Source of the DNA: Microtetraspora fusca
GTDB taxonomy: Bacteria > Actinomycetota > Actinomycetes > Streptosporangiales > Streptosporangiaceae
Direction: 5' to 3'
DNA: 64,000 nt
Assembly (NCBI RefSeq): GCF_001570365.1
Contig: NZ_BBYK01000053.1
Coordinates: 1-64,000 of the forward strand
Part shown: piece by piece, positions 51,461 through 59,500 of the stretch
Layout: every line of letters begins with the position of its first letter
Numbering within the stretch: the first letter of the stretch is position 1
Translations under genes and position numbers: made by a program
The notes under the pieces: model-generated
Databases searched by the model: none
What the model saw: only the letters and a program-made list of their open reading frames with translations
Told to the model about the DNA's origin: nothing

Positions 51461-52201
51461 ATGCCCGGCGTGCCGGACAGACAGCAGCCGAGCGACCGCT
51501 CCGGAGGGCTGCACGATCGCGTGCTCGACCAGCTCGGGCCGGCGATCGTCTCCGGAGAGACCCCCGAGGGCGAGGTGTTGCGGATCGAGCGGCTCGAGGA
51601 GAGCCTCGGGGTGTCGCGCACGGTCATGCGCGAGGCCGTGCGCGTGCTGGAGTCGATGCAGCTTGTGGCGAGCCGGCGGCGCATCGGCGTCACCGTGCTG
51701 CCGCGCTCGCAGTGGAACCTGTTCGACCCGCGGATCATCCGCTGGCGGCTGGCCGGCCCCGACCGCATGGCCCAGCTCGAATCCCTGAGCCAGCTTCGCT
51801 GCGGCATCGAGCCGGTCGCCGCCTCACTCGCGGCGACCCGCTGCACCCCGGAGCAGTGCGGCACGCTCACGTCCGCCGTGATCGGCATGTCGGTGACGGC
51901 GAAACGCGGCGACCTGGACGCCTACCTGGAGCACGACATCACCTTCCATCGCACGATCCTGGAGGCGTCCGGCAACGAGATGTTCTCCGGTCTGGCCCAG
52001 GTCGTGGCCGAGGTCCTGGCCGGCCGCACCCATCACAACCTGATGCCCGCCGAGCCGGAGACCGCCGCGATCCGGCTGCACGGCGACGTGGCCGAGGCCG
52101 TACAGCTGGGGCACTCCCGCGAGGCCGAGACGGCGATGCGGGCGATCGTCCTGGAGTCGATCGAGGCCATGTCACTGAACACGGGCCTCGGCATGGTCTA
52201 G
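51461..52201 (+). CDS. GntR-family regulator, FadR/FCD subfamily
   Basis: A 246-residue regulator with winged HTH (LHDRVLDQLGPAIVSGETPE, IERLEESLGVSRTVMREAVR, VLESMQLVASRRRIGVTVL) and an all-helical FCD ligand domain (YLEHDITFHRTILEASGNEM, ending HGDVAEAVQLGHSREAETAM) with the metal-binding D/H/H pattern. ATG 51461 is preferred because GAGAGGCGG precedes it; ATG 51446 lies within the operator. Resembles gluconate/sugar-acid regulators, in agreement with the divergent gluconokinase. Confidence 0.85.
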   Translation: MPGVPDRQQPSDRSGGLHDRVLDQLGPAIVSGETPEGEVLRIERLEESLGVSRTVMREAVRVLESMQLVASRRRIGVTVLPRSQWNLFDPRIIRWRLAGPDRMAQLESLSQLRCGIEPVAASLAATRCTPEQCGTLTSAVIGMSVTAKRGDLDAYLEHDITFHRTILEASGNEMFSGLAQVVAEVLAGRTHHNLMPAEPETAAIRLHGDVAEAVQLGHSREAETAMRAIVLESIEAMSLNTGLGMV

Positions 52202-52448
52202 GTGTACTGACCACGGACATCGGTGACTGCGGTCACGATCAGCGACACGCTGTCGATGGTCGTGAAATGGGTGAGGGCTTTCTGGCGTGGTGTGAGTCGA
52301 CCGTGCGGGGTGAGCACGATGAGATCTCCTGGGCCTGATGCTGAACGGGGCGGACGGCAAGGCCGGACACGGCGCACACGGTCCCAGGCATGAGGGGGCC
52401 GGGGGCCTGCAAGTCAAGGAATGCCGTCCCCCGGAGGTCTCGGGCGCG

Positions 52449-52880
52449 TCAGCCGACGGGGCTGTCCTGGGTGTCGGGGACCTGGGGCAGCCAGTGCACA
52501 GCGTTGTCGCGGAAGGACTGGTTGACCGGGACGAGGTCGAGGCCGCTGGTGTCGTCCAGGGCCGTGACGACGATGCCGAGATCCGGGACGTCGCTGTCGA
52601 TCGCCGCGAGGCGGCTGCCGCAGTGGGGGCAGAAGCCGCGCTTGGCCTCGCCCTCGAACGTCTCGAACCAGGTCGGCTCGCTCTCGCCGGTCCAGGTGAC
52701 ATCTTTCGGGGCGAAGCCGGCCCACCACATCATCGGCCCGCCGCCGAGCTTCTGGCAGTGGGGGCAGCTGCACGTGTGAGGGTAGGCAGCCTTGCCCTTG
52801 ACGGTGAAGCGGATCCGTCCGCACAGGCATCCGCCGGAGCGTTCCTGGGCTGAGGCGACGATGTCGGCGGTGCGATTCAT
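52449..52880 (-). CDS. GFA/CENP-V domain protein (glutathione-dependent formaldehyde-activating-like)
   Basis: A 143-residue zinc protein with the GFA cysteine pattern: GGCLCGRIRFTVKG (CxC), HTCSCPHCQKLGG (CxCxxC), GFCPHCGSRLA (CxxC). GGGAG is 8 nt upstream of ATG 52880. In actinomycetes glutathione is usually absent, so the thiol partner or activity may differ. The start overlaps the stop of a transposase fragment. Bases 52202-52448 hold nothing I recognise. Confidence 0.82.
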   Translation of the reverse strand: MNRTADIVASAQERSGGCLCGRIRFTVKGKAAYPHTCSCPHCQKLGGGPMMWWAGFAPKDVTWTGESEPTWFETFEGEAKRGFCPHCGSRLAAIDSDVPDLGIVVTALDDTSGLDLVPVNQSFRDNAVHWLPQVPDTQDSPVG

Positions 52881-53074
52881 CAGTTCATCTCCCGGGCACG
52901 GTGCGTGAGTTGAGCCCACCAGTGTGTCATCCCCTCGGCGATCGTCAGGAACTGGTGGGCGCGGGCCGCGGTGGAGTGTTGCCGCAGCCGCTCGGGGTAC
53001 GGGCCGACCCCGCCGATTGGCAGGTAAGGCTCGATGAACTCCCACTCTTCGTCTGTCAGTTGGACTCGCGTCAC
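52880..53074 (-). mobile_element. IS5-type transposase N-terminal fragment fused to unrelated tail
   Basis: A 64-residue frame beginning VQLTDEEWEFIEPYLPIGG, GPYPERLRQ, the standard N-terminus of IS5-family (DUF4096) transposases. After Gln about residue 31 the sequence changes to an unrelated tail (FLTIAEGMTHWWAQLTHRA). The rest of the transposase is absent. Its stop overlaps the GFA gene start, so it may drive translation of that gene by coupling. Confidence 0.6.
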
Positions 53075-53134
53075 CCAACACGGGGTCCCGGTAGTCCTGT
53101 AGGAATTTCTGTCGGATATGCGCCTGAGCTGGGG

Positions 53135-53407
53135 TTACGTGTCCTTGGTGAGGTGTCGGTAGATGGTGGGGCGGGTGACGCCGAACTCGTCGGCGATCTG
53201 CTGGACGGTGTAGCGGCGTTTGCCGTCCTCGTCTTTCTCGTCGTACATCTGGCGCGCAAGCTTCACCTGGCGGGGGCCGAGCTTGGGCTTCTGACCGCCG
53301 GTCCGGCCCCGGGCGCGGGCGGCTTCCAGGCCGTCGAGGGTGCGTTCGGACATGAGGGTGTGCTCGAACTCGGCGATCGCGCCAAGGATCTGGAAGAACA
53401 TCCGGCC
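53135..53407 (-). mobile_element. Serine recombinase (resolvase/invertase), C-terminal fragment
   Basis: About 90 residues: GRMFFQILGAIAEFEHTLMS (end of the catalytic domain, long E helix), ERTLDGLEAARARGRTGGQK, then a Hin-type HTH_7 (YTVQQIADEFGVTRPTIYRH). The N-terminal catalytic part with the active Ser is replaced by LysE sequence in the same frame (see next entry). DNA binding may survive; recombination cannot. Confidence 0.7.
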
Positions 53408-53586
53408 GACCGACCGCGCCACCAGGGAGCCGACTCCGAACGCCACCGCTGCGGCGAGCACCAGTGCGCCCAGTCCGTTGTCGATCACCGAAACAAGCGC
53501 GGTACGCCTTCCGTATGAAAGGGCTCAGCCCACCACGAACAGCACGCTCGGGCCGGGATCACGATAATGACGAATGCGGTGACCAT
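53405..53586 (-). pseudogene. LysE-family exporter, N-terminal fragment fused to recombinase tail
   Basis: From ATG 53586 the minus strand reads VTAFVIIVIP, then (after loss of one base near 53553) PGPSVLFVVG, a TGA stop where an Arg codon is expected, and ALSYGRRTALVSVI, NGLGALVLAAAVAFGVGSLV. This is the first ~60 residues of a LysE/RhtB amino-acid exporter. At about 53405 it joins in frame to the serine-recombinase C-terminus. Frameshift, stop and truncation all mark it as dead. Confidence 0.6.
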
Positions 53587-53723
53587 GAACGTCACCAGCC
53601 GATCCAAGGCGATCACAAATGAGACGATAGATGCACCTGCGTTCAGGGCGACAGGGATCACACGTGCCGGCGATGGAGGACCGCGGTTTGGACGGGGATG
53701 TCAGCCGGAGGGCAGAAGCTCGA

Positions 53724-54521
53724 GTGGCAGAGCGTTCGGAGGAGCGACCGCCGACGCGGATCGCGACCGGCGCCGAGCCGGCGGGCGGGGTCCGGTGGGC
53801 GGTACGCCTCACAGAAGTGCGCAAGACCCATGGTCGAGGGCGAGGCGGAGTGATTGCGCTGGACAACGTGTCGACGGCATTGCCGTACGGCACGTTCACC
53901 GCGATCATGGGCCCGTCCGGGTCGGGAAAGAGCACGCTGCTGCACTGCGCGTCCGGCCTGGAGCGACCGGATCAGGGCATGGTCGAGGTCGGTGGTCGTG
54001 AACTCGGCGCTCTCAGTGAGACGGCTTTGACGAGGCTGCGCCGTGAACGCATCGGGTTCGTCTTCCAGGGGTTCAACCTCCTTCCCGCCCTGACCGCCGA
54101 GCAGAACATCGTCCTGCCGGTCCGTCTCGCGGGCCGGCGAGCGACGCTGGACCGCGACTGGCTGGAGCGGCTGATCGACTACACCGGGCTCGGTGAACGT
54201 CGGCACCACCGGCCGGGGGAACTGTCGGGAGGCCAGCAGCAGCGTGTGGCCATCGCCCGGGCCTTGATCACCCGGCCTGACGTGGTCTTCGCCGACGAGC
54301 CCACCGGAGCGCTGGACACCTCCTCCGGCCGCAAGGTCCTTGAGCTGCTGCGCGGGCTGGTCGAGGAGGTCGGTCAGACGGTCCTGATGGTGACCCACGA
54401 TCCAGCGGCCGCCTCGTACGCCGATTCCGTGCTGCTGCTCGCGGACGGGCGCATCATCGACGTGCTGCGCCGACCGTCTGCGGCGACGGTCGCCGAGCGG
54501 CTCGCCGGACTGGGGGTGTGA
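53724..54521 (+). CDS. ABC exporter ATPase, MacB/LolD type
   Basis: About 265 residues: VRLTEVRKTHGRGRGGVIAL, Walker A IMGPSGSGKSTLLHCASGLE, Q-loop IGFVFQGFNLLPALTAEQNI, signature [20 protein letters not shown], Walker B VVFADEPTGALDTSSGRKVL, H-loop VTHDPAAASYADSVLLL. Pairs with the FtsX-type permease that starts 1 bp after its stop. GTG 53724 (GGAGGG 11 nt upstream) is my choice; ATG 53673 or 53631 would add 17 or 31 poorly conserved residues overlapping mobile-element debris. Confidence 0.88.
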   Translation: MAERSEERPPTRIATGAEPAGGVRWAVRLTEVRKTHGRGRGGVIALDNVSTALPYGTFTAIMGPSGSGKSTLLHCASGLERPDQGMVEVGGRELGALSETALTRLRRERIGFVFQGFNLLPALTAEQNIVLPVRLAGRRATLDRDWLERLIDYTGLGERRHHRPGELSGGQQQRVAIARALITRPDVVFADEPTGALDTSSGRKVLELLRGLVEEVGQTVLMVTHDPAAASYADSVLLLADGRIIDVLRRPSAATVAERLAGLGV

Positions 54522-54522
54522 C

Positions 54523-56445
54523 GTGCTCGTCTCGCTGGCCTGGTCCACCGTGCGGTTCCGGAAAACGTCTTTCACCGGATCGTTCGTGGCGATGACGTGC
54601 GCGCAGCTTCTAGTGATGGCCTGCGCCGCGCTGTTGGAATCGGGGGCGAGGGCGGCACCGGCCCAGGGCGGGGGAGACGTCATCTCCTTCGCCGTCCCCT
54701 TTGGCTTCACCTGCCTGCTCGTCTCCGCCTTCGCGGTGGCCGGCACCTTCTCCCTCTCGGTTCAGCAGCGCACGCGGGAGATCGCCCTGCTCAGGGCCGT
54801 CGCCGCGACGCCCGGCCAGGTCCGCCGGCTCATCGCCTACGAGGCCCTCGTGGTCACCGCCGTCGCCGCCGTCCCCGGCTGTGGTCTCGGCGTTCTGCTG
54901 GCGGCCGCGCTGCGGGCCTGGATCGTCGGGCAGGGCTGGGTGCCGGAATCCTTCTCGTTGAGCTTCGGGCCGCCCAGCGTGCTCGGCGCGGTGTCGCTGT
55001 GCGGGGTGACGGCCCAACTCGCCGTCTGGAGCAGCGGTCGGCGAGCCGCCAAGGTCCGAGTCCTGCAAGCCCTGGGGGAAGCGTCGGTGCCCGCCCGGCG
55101 TGTGGGCGTGGCACGCACGGTGCTGGGACTCGCGGTGCTGGCCGGCGGCGTCTGGGGGCTGGCGGCACTCTCCCGGTCTTCGATCTCGGACGCCGCCAGC
55201 GCGGCAGGCGGCATGGTCATGGTGCTCATGGTCGCGGTGGGACTGCTCGCCCCCTGGGTCGGAAGGGGCGCGGGTGCCGTCTTCGGGCTCCTGTGCCTTC
55301 TGCTGCTGCCGGTGATCGGCCCGCTGGTCCGGGCGAACCTCGGCGTCGGCCACCGCCGGCTGGGCGCGGCCGCCACGCCGCTCGCGCTCACCGTCGCGTT
55401 CGCGGCTGTCGCCCTGTTCGTCCCCCAAATGAAGTGGCACGAGCTGCAAAAGCAGGACCACGGTCGGCTGGTCGCCGACCGTCTGGTGCAGGCTACGGAG
55501 AAAGGACTGCCCGACTCCGCCGACCGGACAGTGCGCGGACTGCCGGGAGTGGCCGCGGCGGTCGGCACCAGGCAGGCATGGGCCCAGGTGCTCACCCGCA
55601 ACGATCCGGCGGGGCAGGGCCCGGATGCCATCGCCCAGGCGGTCACCGACGGCCCGCTGAACCAGGTGCTGGACCTGGGCGTCGCCCAAGGCGACGTCGA
55701 CCGGCTCGGCTCGCACGACATCGCGATGAGCCAGGCGCTCGCCCGCAAGGTCCACGCCGCGGTGGGCGATCGGCTGTGGCTCTCCTTCGGCGACGACCGT
55801 CGCGAAGGCACCAGGGTCACCGCGATCTACACCCGTGACCGAGGATTCGGTGACCTCGTCGTCTCACATCAGCTCGCCGCCGCGCACCGGAACGGTGAAC
55901 CGTCCGGCCAGGACACGGTGTACGTGCGCGCCCTGCCGGGACAGCAGCGGACAGTGGCGGAGGGGCTGGAGGCTCTGCGGCGAAAGCATCCGTCCTGGCA
56001 GGTACTCGACCGCACCGCGCACTGGTCCGAGGCGCGCCGCCAGCAGGACGCATCGATGGCCGCCACCTACCTGCTGCTGGTCGTGGTGACCGTGTTCACG
56101 TCGATCTCGGTGGTGAACACACTGGTGATGACCACCATGGAACGCGCCGGGGAATTCGCGTTGTTGCGGCTCGTCGGTGCGACGCGCAGGCAGGTCGCCC
56201 GCATGATGAGCGCGGAGAACGCCGTCACGGTGCTCGCCGCACTCGGCGTCGGCGCGACGGTGGCCGCAATGGTGCTGACCGGGTTCAGCAAGGCGTTGAC
56301 CGACTCGCCGTACCCCTCCCTGGAAGGTCCCACCATCGCTCTGATCCTGGGCGCGGCAGGTGTCCTCGCACTCACCACGGGGCTACTGACCACGCACATC
56401 GCCCTTCGCCAGCAGCCGGGCACCGCCCTGCGCGGCGGCGAATAG
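54523..56445 (+). CDS. FtsX-like ABC permease (MacB/antimicrobial-peptide exporter type)
   Basis: A 640-residue membrane protein with a duplicated FtsX domain. Helix clusters lie near residues 20-150 (CLLVSAFAVAGTFSLSVQQR, REIALLRAVAATPGQVRRLI) and 515-630 (SISVVNTLVMTTMERAGEF, ALLRLVGATRRQVARMMSAE), with a large extracytoplasmic region between. Both repeats share the E-(I/F)-A-L-L-R motif that contacts the ATPase. Likely exports or senses a peptide or lipid; no two-component system is adjacent. Confidence 0.87.
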   Translation: MLVSLAWSTVRFRKTSFTGSFVAMTCAQLLVMACAALLESGARAAPAQGGGDVISFAVPFGFTCLLVSAFAVAGTFSLSVQQRTREIALLRAVAATPGQVRRLIAYEALVVTAVAAVPGCGLGVLLAAALRAWIVGQGWVPESFSLSFGPPSVLGAVSLCGVTAQLAVWSSGRRAAKVRVLQALGEASVPARRVGVARTVLGLAVLAGGVWGLAALSRSSISDAASAAGGMVMVLMVAVGLLAPWVGRGAGAVFGLLCLLLLPVIGPLVRANLGVGHRRLGAAATPLALTVAFAAVALFVPQMKWHELQKQDHGRLVADRLVQATEKGLPDSADRTVRGLPGVAAAVGTRQAWAQVLTRNDPAGQGPDAIAQAVTDGPLNQVLDLGVAQGDVDRLGSHDIAMSQALARKVHAAVGDRLWLSFGDDRREGTRVTAIYTRDRGFGDLVVSHQLAAAHRNGEPSGQDTVYVRALPGQQRTVAEGLEALRRKHPSWQVLDRTAHWSEARRQQDASMAATYLLLVVVTVFTSISVVNTLVMTTMERAGEFALLRLVGATRRQVARMMSAENAVTVLAALGVGATVAAMVLTGFSKALTDSPYPSLEGPTIALILGAAGVLALTTGLLTTHIALRQQPGTALRGGE

Positions 56446-56496
56446 CCCCCGCGCGGGCGACCGGGACGACACGGGCCTGACGGTGGTTCCCACGTG

Positions 56497-57283
56497 GCCC
56501 GCGAGTCACGCGCGGACACGGCCTGGTCGAACAGGGCGACGACCTCGTCCAGTTGGTCGATCGCCGCCTGCGCGACGAACGCCAGCAGGATCGGGTACTT
56601 GCGTTCCTCCCGCCGGTCCAGTGCCTGGTTCGTCGACCTCCGCGCCACCGTCGCCAGGAACCGGCGCCGCTCGTTCGGCAGCGCAGACAGATCCACGGTG
56701 TGCGCGTCGATCGCCCGCAGCCACAACAGCTTGTCGATCGACGTCTTCACCGCCGACGCGGTGGCCTCCCGCGCCCCCTGCCGCAACCACTCCAGCCGGG
56801 TCATCCCCAACCCCACGTCCACGATCGGCAGCCGCTCCAGGTCCGCCCGGACCTCCTCGGTCAGCAGATGCCCCAGCAGCTCCGTGGTCAGCGCGGTCGC
56901 ACCGGTGCGGGCCTCGCCGACCATCTTGGCCAGCACCGTCGGACCTGGCCGCACCACGTGCGCCGACATCAGATACTCCCGCGCCAGGTTGAACAGCAAC
57001 GTCGAGCTGTCGTGCTCCATCGCCCTGTCCAGCAGGAACTGGGTCAGCTCCTTCAACGCCTGGCTGCCCGGGGCGGTCGTCTTCCAGCCCAGATACTTGA
57101 CCACCAGCTTCAGGTGGTCGGTCCGGGTATGGTCCCGCCGCCCGTATCCCTGCAACGCTCCCGGATGCAGCCGCAACTGCTCCGCCAACCGGGCCACCGC
57201 CGTGGGCGGCACCGACGCCACATCATCCGGCACGAACCCGAGCCAGGACAACGTTCCCAGCTGGACCGCAAGCCCCAGCTCTA
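56497..57283 (-). mobile_element. Tn3-family transposase, N-terminal DUF4158 fragment
   Basis: About 262 residues matching the N-terminal domain of actinomycete Tn3 transposases: LAVQLGTLSWLGFVPDDVAS, YGRRDHTRTDHLKLVVKYLG, AMEHDSSTLLFNLAREYLMS, LPIVDVGLGMTRLEWL, RRRFLATVARRSTNQALDRR and DEVVALFDQAVSARDSR. The first residues and the catalytic DDE half (~700 residues) are gone. It fills the gap between the FtsX gene and the carboxypeptidase, whose stop codon lies at the fragment's edge. No 38-bp Tn3 ends found. Confidence 0.72.
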
Positions 57284-58453
57284 GCTGTATTGACGCGTGC
57301 AGGGGGCGGCGGGCGGCTTGCCGATGCCCACCAGGAGGGAGTTCTCGATGAACTGCTTGGCCCGGGTCTCGGATTGGGTGACGGTGCCGGTCATCGCGAG
57401 CCGCTTCTTCGGCACGTAGAGCTGGAAGGCGCCGAAGAAGCCGTTGTGTCCGTAGACGGTCTCGCCCGCCAGCGCCATCCGGGAGATGCCCAGACCGTAC
57501 GGCGAGCCGGCCTTGATGCTCTGCGGGGTGCTGCGCAGCATCGTCCGGAGCGTCGCCGGACGCTTGAAGACCTTGCCCTCGAACAGGCCGCGCATGAACC
57601 GGTTGAGGTCGGCCGCGGTGGAGACCAGGCCGCCCCCGCCGAACGTGTCGAACGTCGGGTTGAAGTCGTAGGTGTCGAGTTCGCCGATGTAGTTGTGGGC
57701 GCGCGGGCCGCGTGGCGCCTCCCGCCCTTCGAGGTAGGTGCGGTCCATCTTCAGCGGCCGTAGCAGCATCGACCGGTACAACCGGTGCAGCGGCTCGCGG
57801 GCGGCCTTCTCGATGACGAGCGCGGCCAGGACGTAGCCGGTGTCGGAGTAGTGGTAGCCCTGGCCGGGCGCGAAGTAGGGCTTGCCCGACCGCAGCGCCC
57901 AGTCCACCAGCTCCTGGGGCTTCCAGGTCTTGTGCGGGTGTTCGAGGGCGTACTGGAACCACTTCTCGTCCCGCACGTAGTCGTACAGGCCGGCGGTGTG
58001 GTCGAGGAGTTGCCGGACGGTGATCCGCGAGCCGTACGGGATGCGCGCGACCAGCTTCCGGTCCAGGTATCCGCCGATGGGAGCGTCCAGGCGCAGGTCG
58101 CCGCGTTCGGCGAGCCGGAGCGCGACGGCTGCGGTCATCGTCTTGGTGACGCTGGCCGTCCGGAAGGCATCGGAGGTGCGCAGGGCGCGTCCGCCCAACT
58201 CGTACACGCCGGCCGCGCCGTGGAAGCTCCGGCCGGGCCAGGTCACGGCGAGGATCGCGCCGGGCACGGGCGGCACGACGACGCCGTCCAGCAGGCAGCG
58301 GAGCTGCGCGTTCGAGGCGTCCCGGCCCTCGGCGGGGACGCGTGCCGTCCGGGCGCCGGCCGGGACGGCGAGGCCGCCACTGAGCACCACGCCCGCCAGG
58401 ACGGCGCCGAACACCCGGGACTTCTGGACATGGTGGCTAATTTTTGACCGCAT
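57281..58453 (-). CDS. Secreted S12 D-alanyl-D-alanine carboxypeptidase (R61-like)
   Basis: A 390-residue exported hydrolase: signal peptide at residues 1-35 (VFGAVLAGVVLSGGLAVPAG), active-site TASVTKTMTAAVAL (SxxK near residue 100), YHYSDTGYVLA (YxN position holds Asp, as in R61-type YSD variants) and VYGHNGFFGAF (HxG). Likely trims peptidoglycan stem peptides or acts as a beta-lactam-sensitive esterase. Its 3' end abuts a Tn3 fragment, so the last residues (CTRQYS) may be altered. Its ATG lies within a 32-bp box duplicated in inverse orientation at the TetR gene; the transcript looks leaderless. Confidence 0.85.
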   Translation of the reverse strand: MRSKISHHVQKSRVFGAVLAGVVLSGGLAVPAGARTARVPAEGRDASNAQLRCLLDGVVVPPVPGAILAVTWPGRSFHGAAGVYELGGRALRTSDAFRTASVTKTMTAAVALRLAERGDLRLDAPIGGYLDRKLVARIPYGSRITVRQLLDHTAGLYDYVRDEKWFQYALEHPHKTWKPQELVDWALRSGKPYFAPGQGYHYSDTGYVLAALVIEKAAREPLHRLYRSMLLRPLKMDRTYLEGREAPRGPRAHNYIGELDTYDFNPTFDTFGGGGLVSTAADLNRFMRGLFEGKVFKRPATLRTMLRSTPQSIKAGSPYGLGISRMALAGETVYGHNGFFGAFQLYVPKKRLAMTGTVTQSETRAKQFIENSLLVGIGKPPAAPCTRQYS

Positions 58454-58489
58454 GGCCAGGATTCAATCCAGCTGGTATGAGTGAGACAA
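58440..58489 (-). promoter_or_regulatory. Leaderless promoter/operator box A (carboxypeptidase)
   Basis: Read on the minus strand: TTGTCT (58489-58484), 17-bp spacer, TTGAAT (58466-58461), 7 nt, then ATG 58453. The bases 58440-58471 match box B at 58850-58881 at 30 of 32 positions in inverse orientation. TGGCCATGCGGTCA, an imperfect palindrome, spans the start codon. The -10-to-ATG distance suits a leaderless mRNA. Confidence 0.55.
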
Positions 58490-58536
58490 GAGGCCCGCGC
58501 GAATTCTGCGGTTTCCCGCACCAAGGAGGTGCCGCC

Positions 58537-58824
58537 ATGCCCGACTCCGGCTGGGACGACTCCCTGCTCCCCCGAGAGCGTGAGGTGCTTGCCCTGATGG
58601 CCGAGGGCTGGTCCAACACCGGCATCGCCGACCAGATGTACGTGTCGCTGAGCGCGGTCGAGAAACACGTCACCGCGGTGTTCGCCAAACTCGGGGTGCC
58701 CGCGTCGGCGGCCGGCAACCGCCGGGTGCTGGCGGTGCTGCGCTACCTCGCGGCGACCGGCCGGACCGGCGAACGGCTCAGTGAACGGCCCGGCGCGGGG
58801 TGGGGGAAACCGCACAGTCGCTGA
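58537..58824 (+). CDS. Orphan LuxR/NarL-type HTH protein
   Basis: A 95-residue protein consisting almost only of a GerE/LuxR HTH: LLPREREVLALMAEGWSNTG, IADQMYVSLSAVEKHVTAVF, AKLGVPASAAGNRRVLAVLR. Response regulators of this type are usually ~215 residues with a receiver domain, absent here. AAGGAGG 7 nt upstream of ATG 58537 is the best ribosome site in the area, so it is probably translated as is. It could be a remnant or a single-domain regulator. It lies between the two inverted promoter boxes. Confidence 0.7.
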   Translation: MPDSGWDDSLLPREREVLALMAEGWSNTGIADQMYVSLSAVEKHVTAVFAKLGVPASAAGNRRVLAVLRYLAATGRTGERLSERPGAGWGKPHSR

Positions 58825-58831
58825 CCAGGGC

Positions 58832-58881
58832 TTGCCGCGCGACGTTTCCCTGGCTTGAATTCTGGCCATGCGGTCAAAAAT
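58832..58881 (+). promoter_or_regulatory. Leaderless promoter/operator box B (TetR gene)
   Basis: TTGCCG (58832-58837), 17-bp spacer, TTGAAT (58855-58860), 7 nt, then ATG 58868. Bases 58850-58881 are an inverted near-copy (30/32) of the box at the carboxypeptidase start. The palindromic TGGCCATGCGGTCA overlaps the start codon, a good position for TetR repression of both genes. Confidence 0.55.
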
Positions 58882-59500
58882 CATTCAGGACGGCCAGAAG
58901 AAGAAGGCCTCGTTCATCGAGGAGGCCCGGCGACGGCAGATCGTGGAGGGCGCCATCTCCACCATCGCCAGCGCCGGGCTGCCGCAGGCGTCGCTGGCCC
59001 GGATCGCCCAGGACGTCGGCGTCAGCAAGGGCGTGATCTCCTACCATTTCGCCGGTAAGGACGAACTGATCCAGCAGGTAGTCAACGCCCTGTTCGTCGA
59101 GACCAACCGGTTCATCAAGGCCCGGGTGGACCGGGCACCAGACGCCCCGCGCCGGCTACGCGCCTTCATCGAGGCCAGCTTCGAGTTCATGGCGGCCAAC
59201 CGCGCCAACTTCGTCGCCCTGGTGGACATCTGGGGCAGCTTCGGATCGCCGGAGGCCAAGCGCCGTTTCAACGCCGACATGTACGACCCGTGCCGCCACC
59301 ACCTGGAGGGCATCCTGCGGCGCGGCCAGGACAGCGGCGACTTTCGCGACTTCTCGCCGGGCACGCTGGCCGCCACCGTCCAGGGCGCGATCGACGGCGT
59401 GATGCTCCAGTGGGTCTTCGACGAGGAGGCCATCGACCTGGCCGACTGCGCCGCCGAGCTGGTGACGATGTTCGACCTGGCCACCCGGCGGCGGGCGTGA
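58868..59500 (+). CDS. TetR-family regulator
   Basis: A 210-residue TetR protein: RRRQIVEGAISTIASAGLPQ, ASLARIAQDVGVSKGVISYH, FAGKDELIQQVVNALF, with a BetI-like ligand domain (EASFEFMAANRANFVALVDI, WGSFGSPEAKRRFNADMY). No ribosome site; the promoter geometry suggests a leaderless transcript. Overlaps the acyl-CoA ligase (GTGA), so it probably heads and controls the ligase-hydratase operon and, through box A, the carboxypeptidase. Confidence 0.87.
   Translation: MRSKIIQDGQKKKASFIEEARRRQIVEGAISTIASAGLPQASLARIAQDVGVSKGVISYHFAGKDELIQQVVNALFVETNRFIKARVDRAPDAPRRLRAFIEASFEFMAANRANFVALVDIWGSFGSPEAKRRFNADMYDPCRHHLEGILRRGQDSGDFRDFSPGTLAATVQGAIDGVMLQWVFDEEAIDLADCAAELVTMFDLATRRRA

Noticed and set aside
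52202-52448. Possible small gene between the GntR regulator and the GFA gene
   Set aside because: Frames are short, lack ribosome sites and resemble no family. Treated as intergenic.
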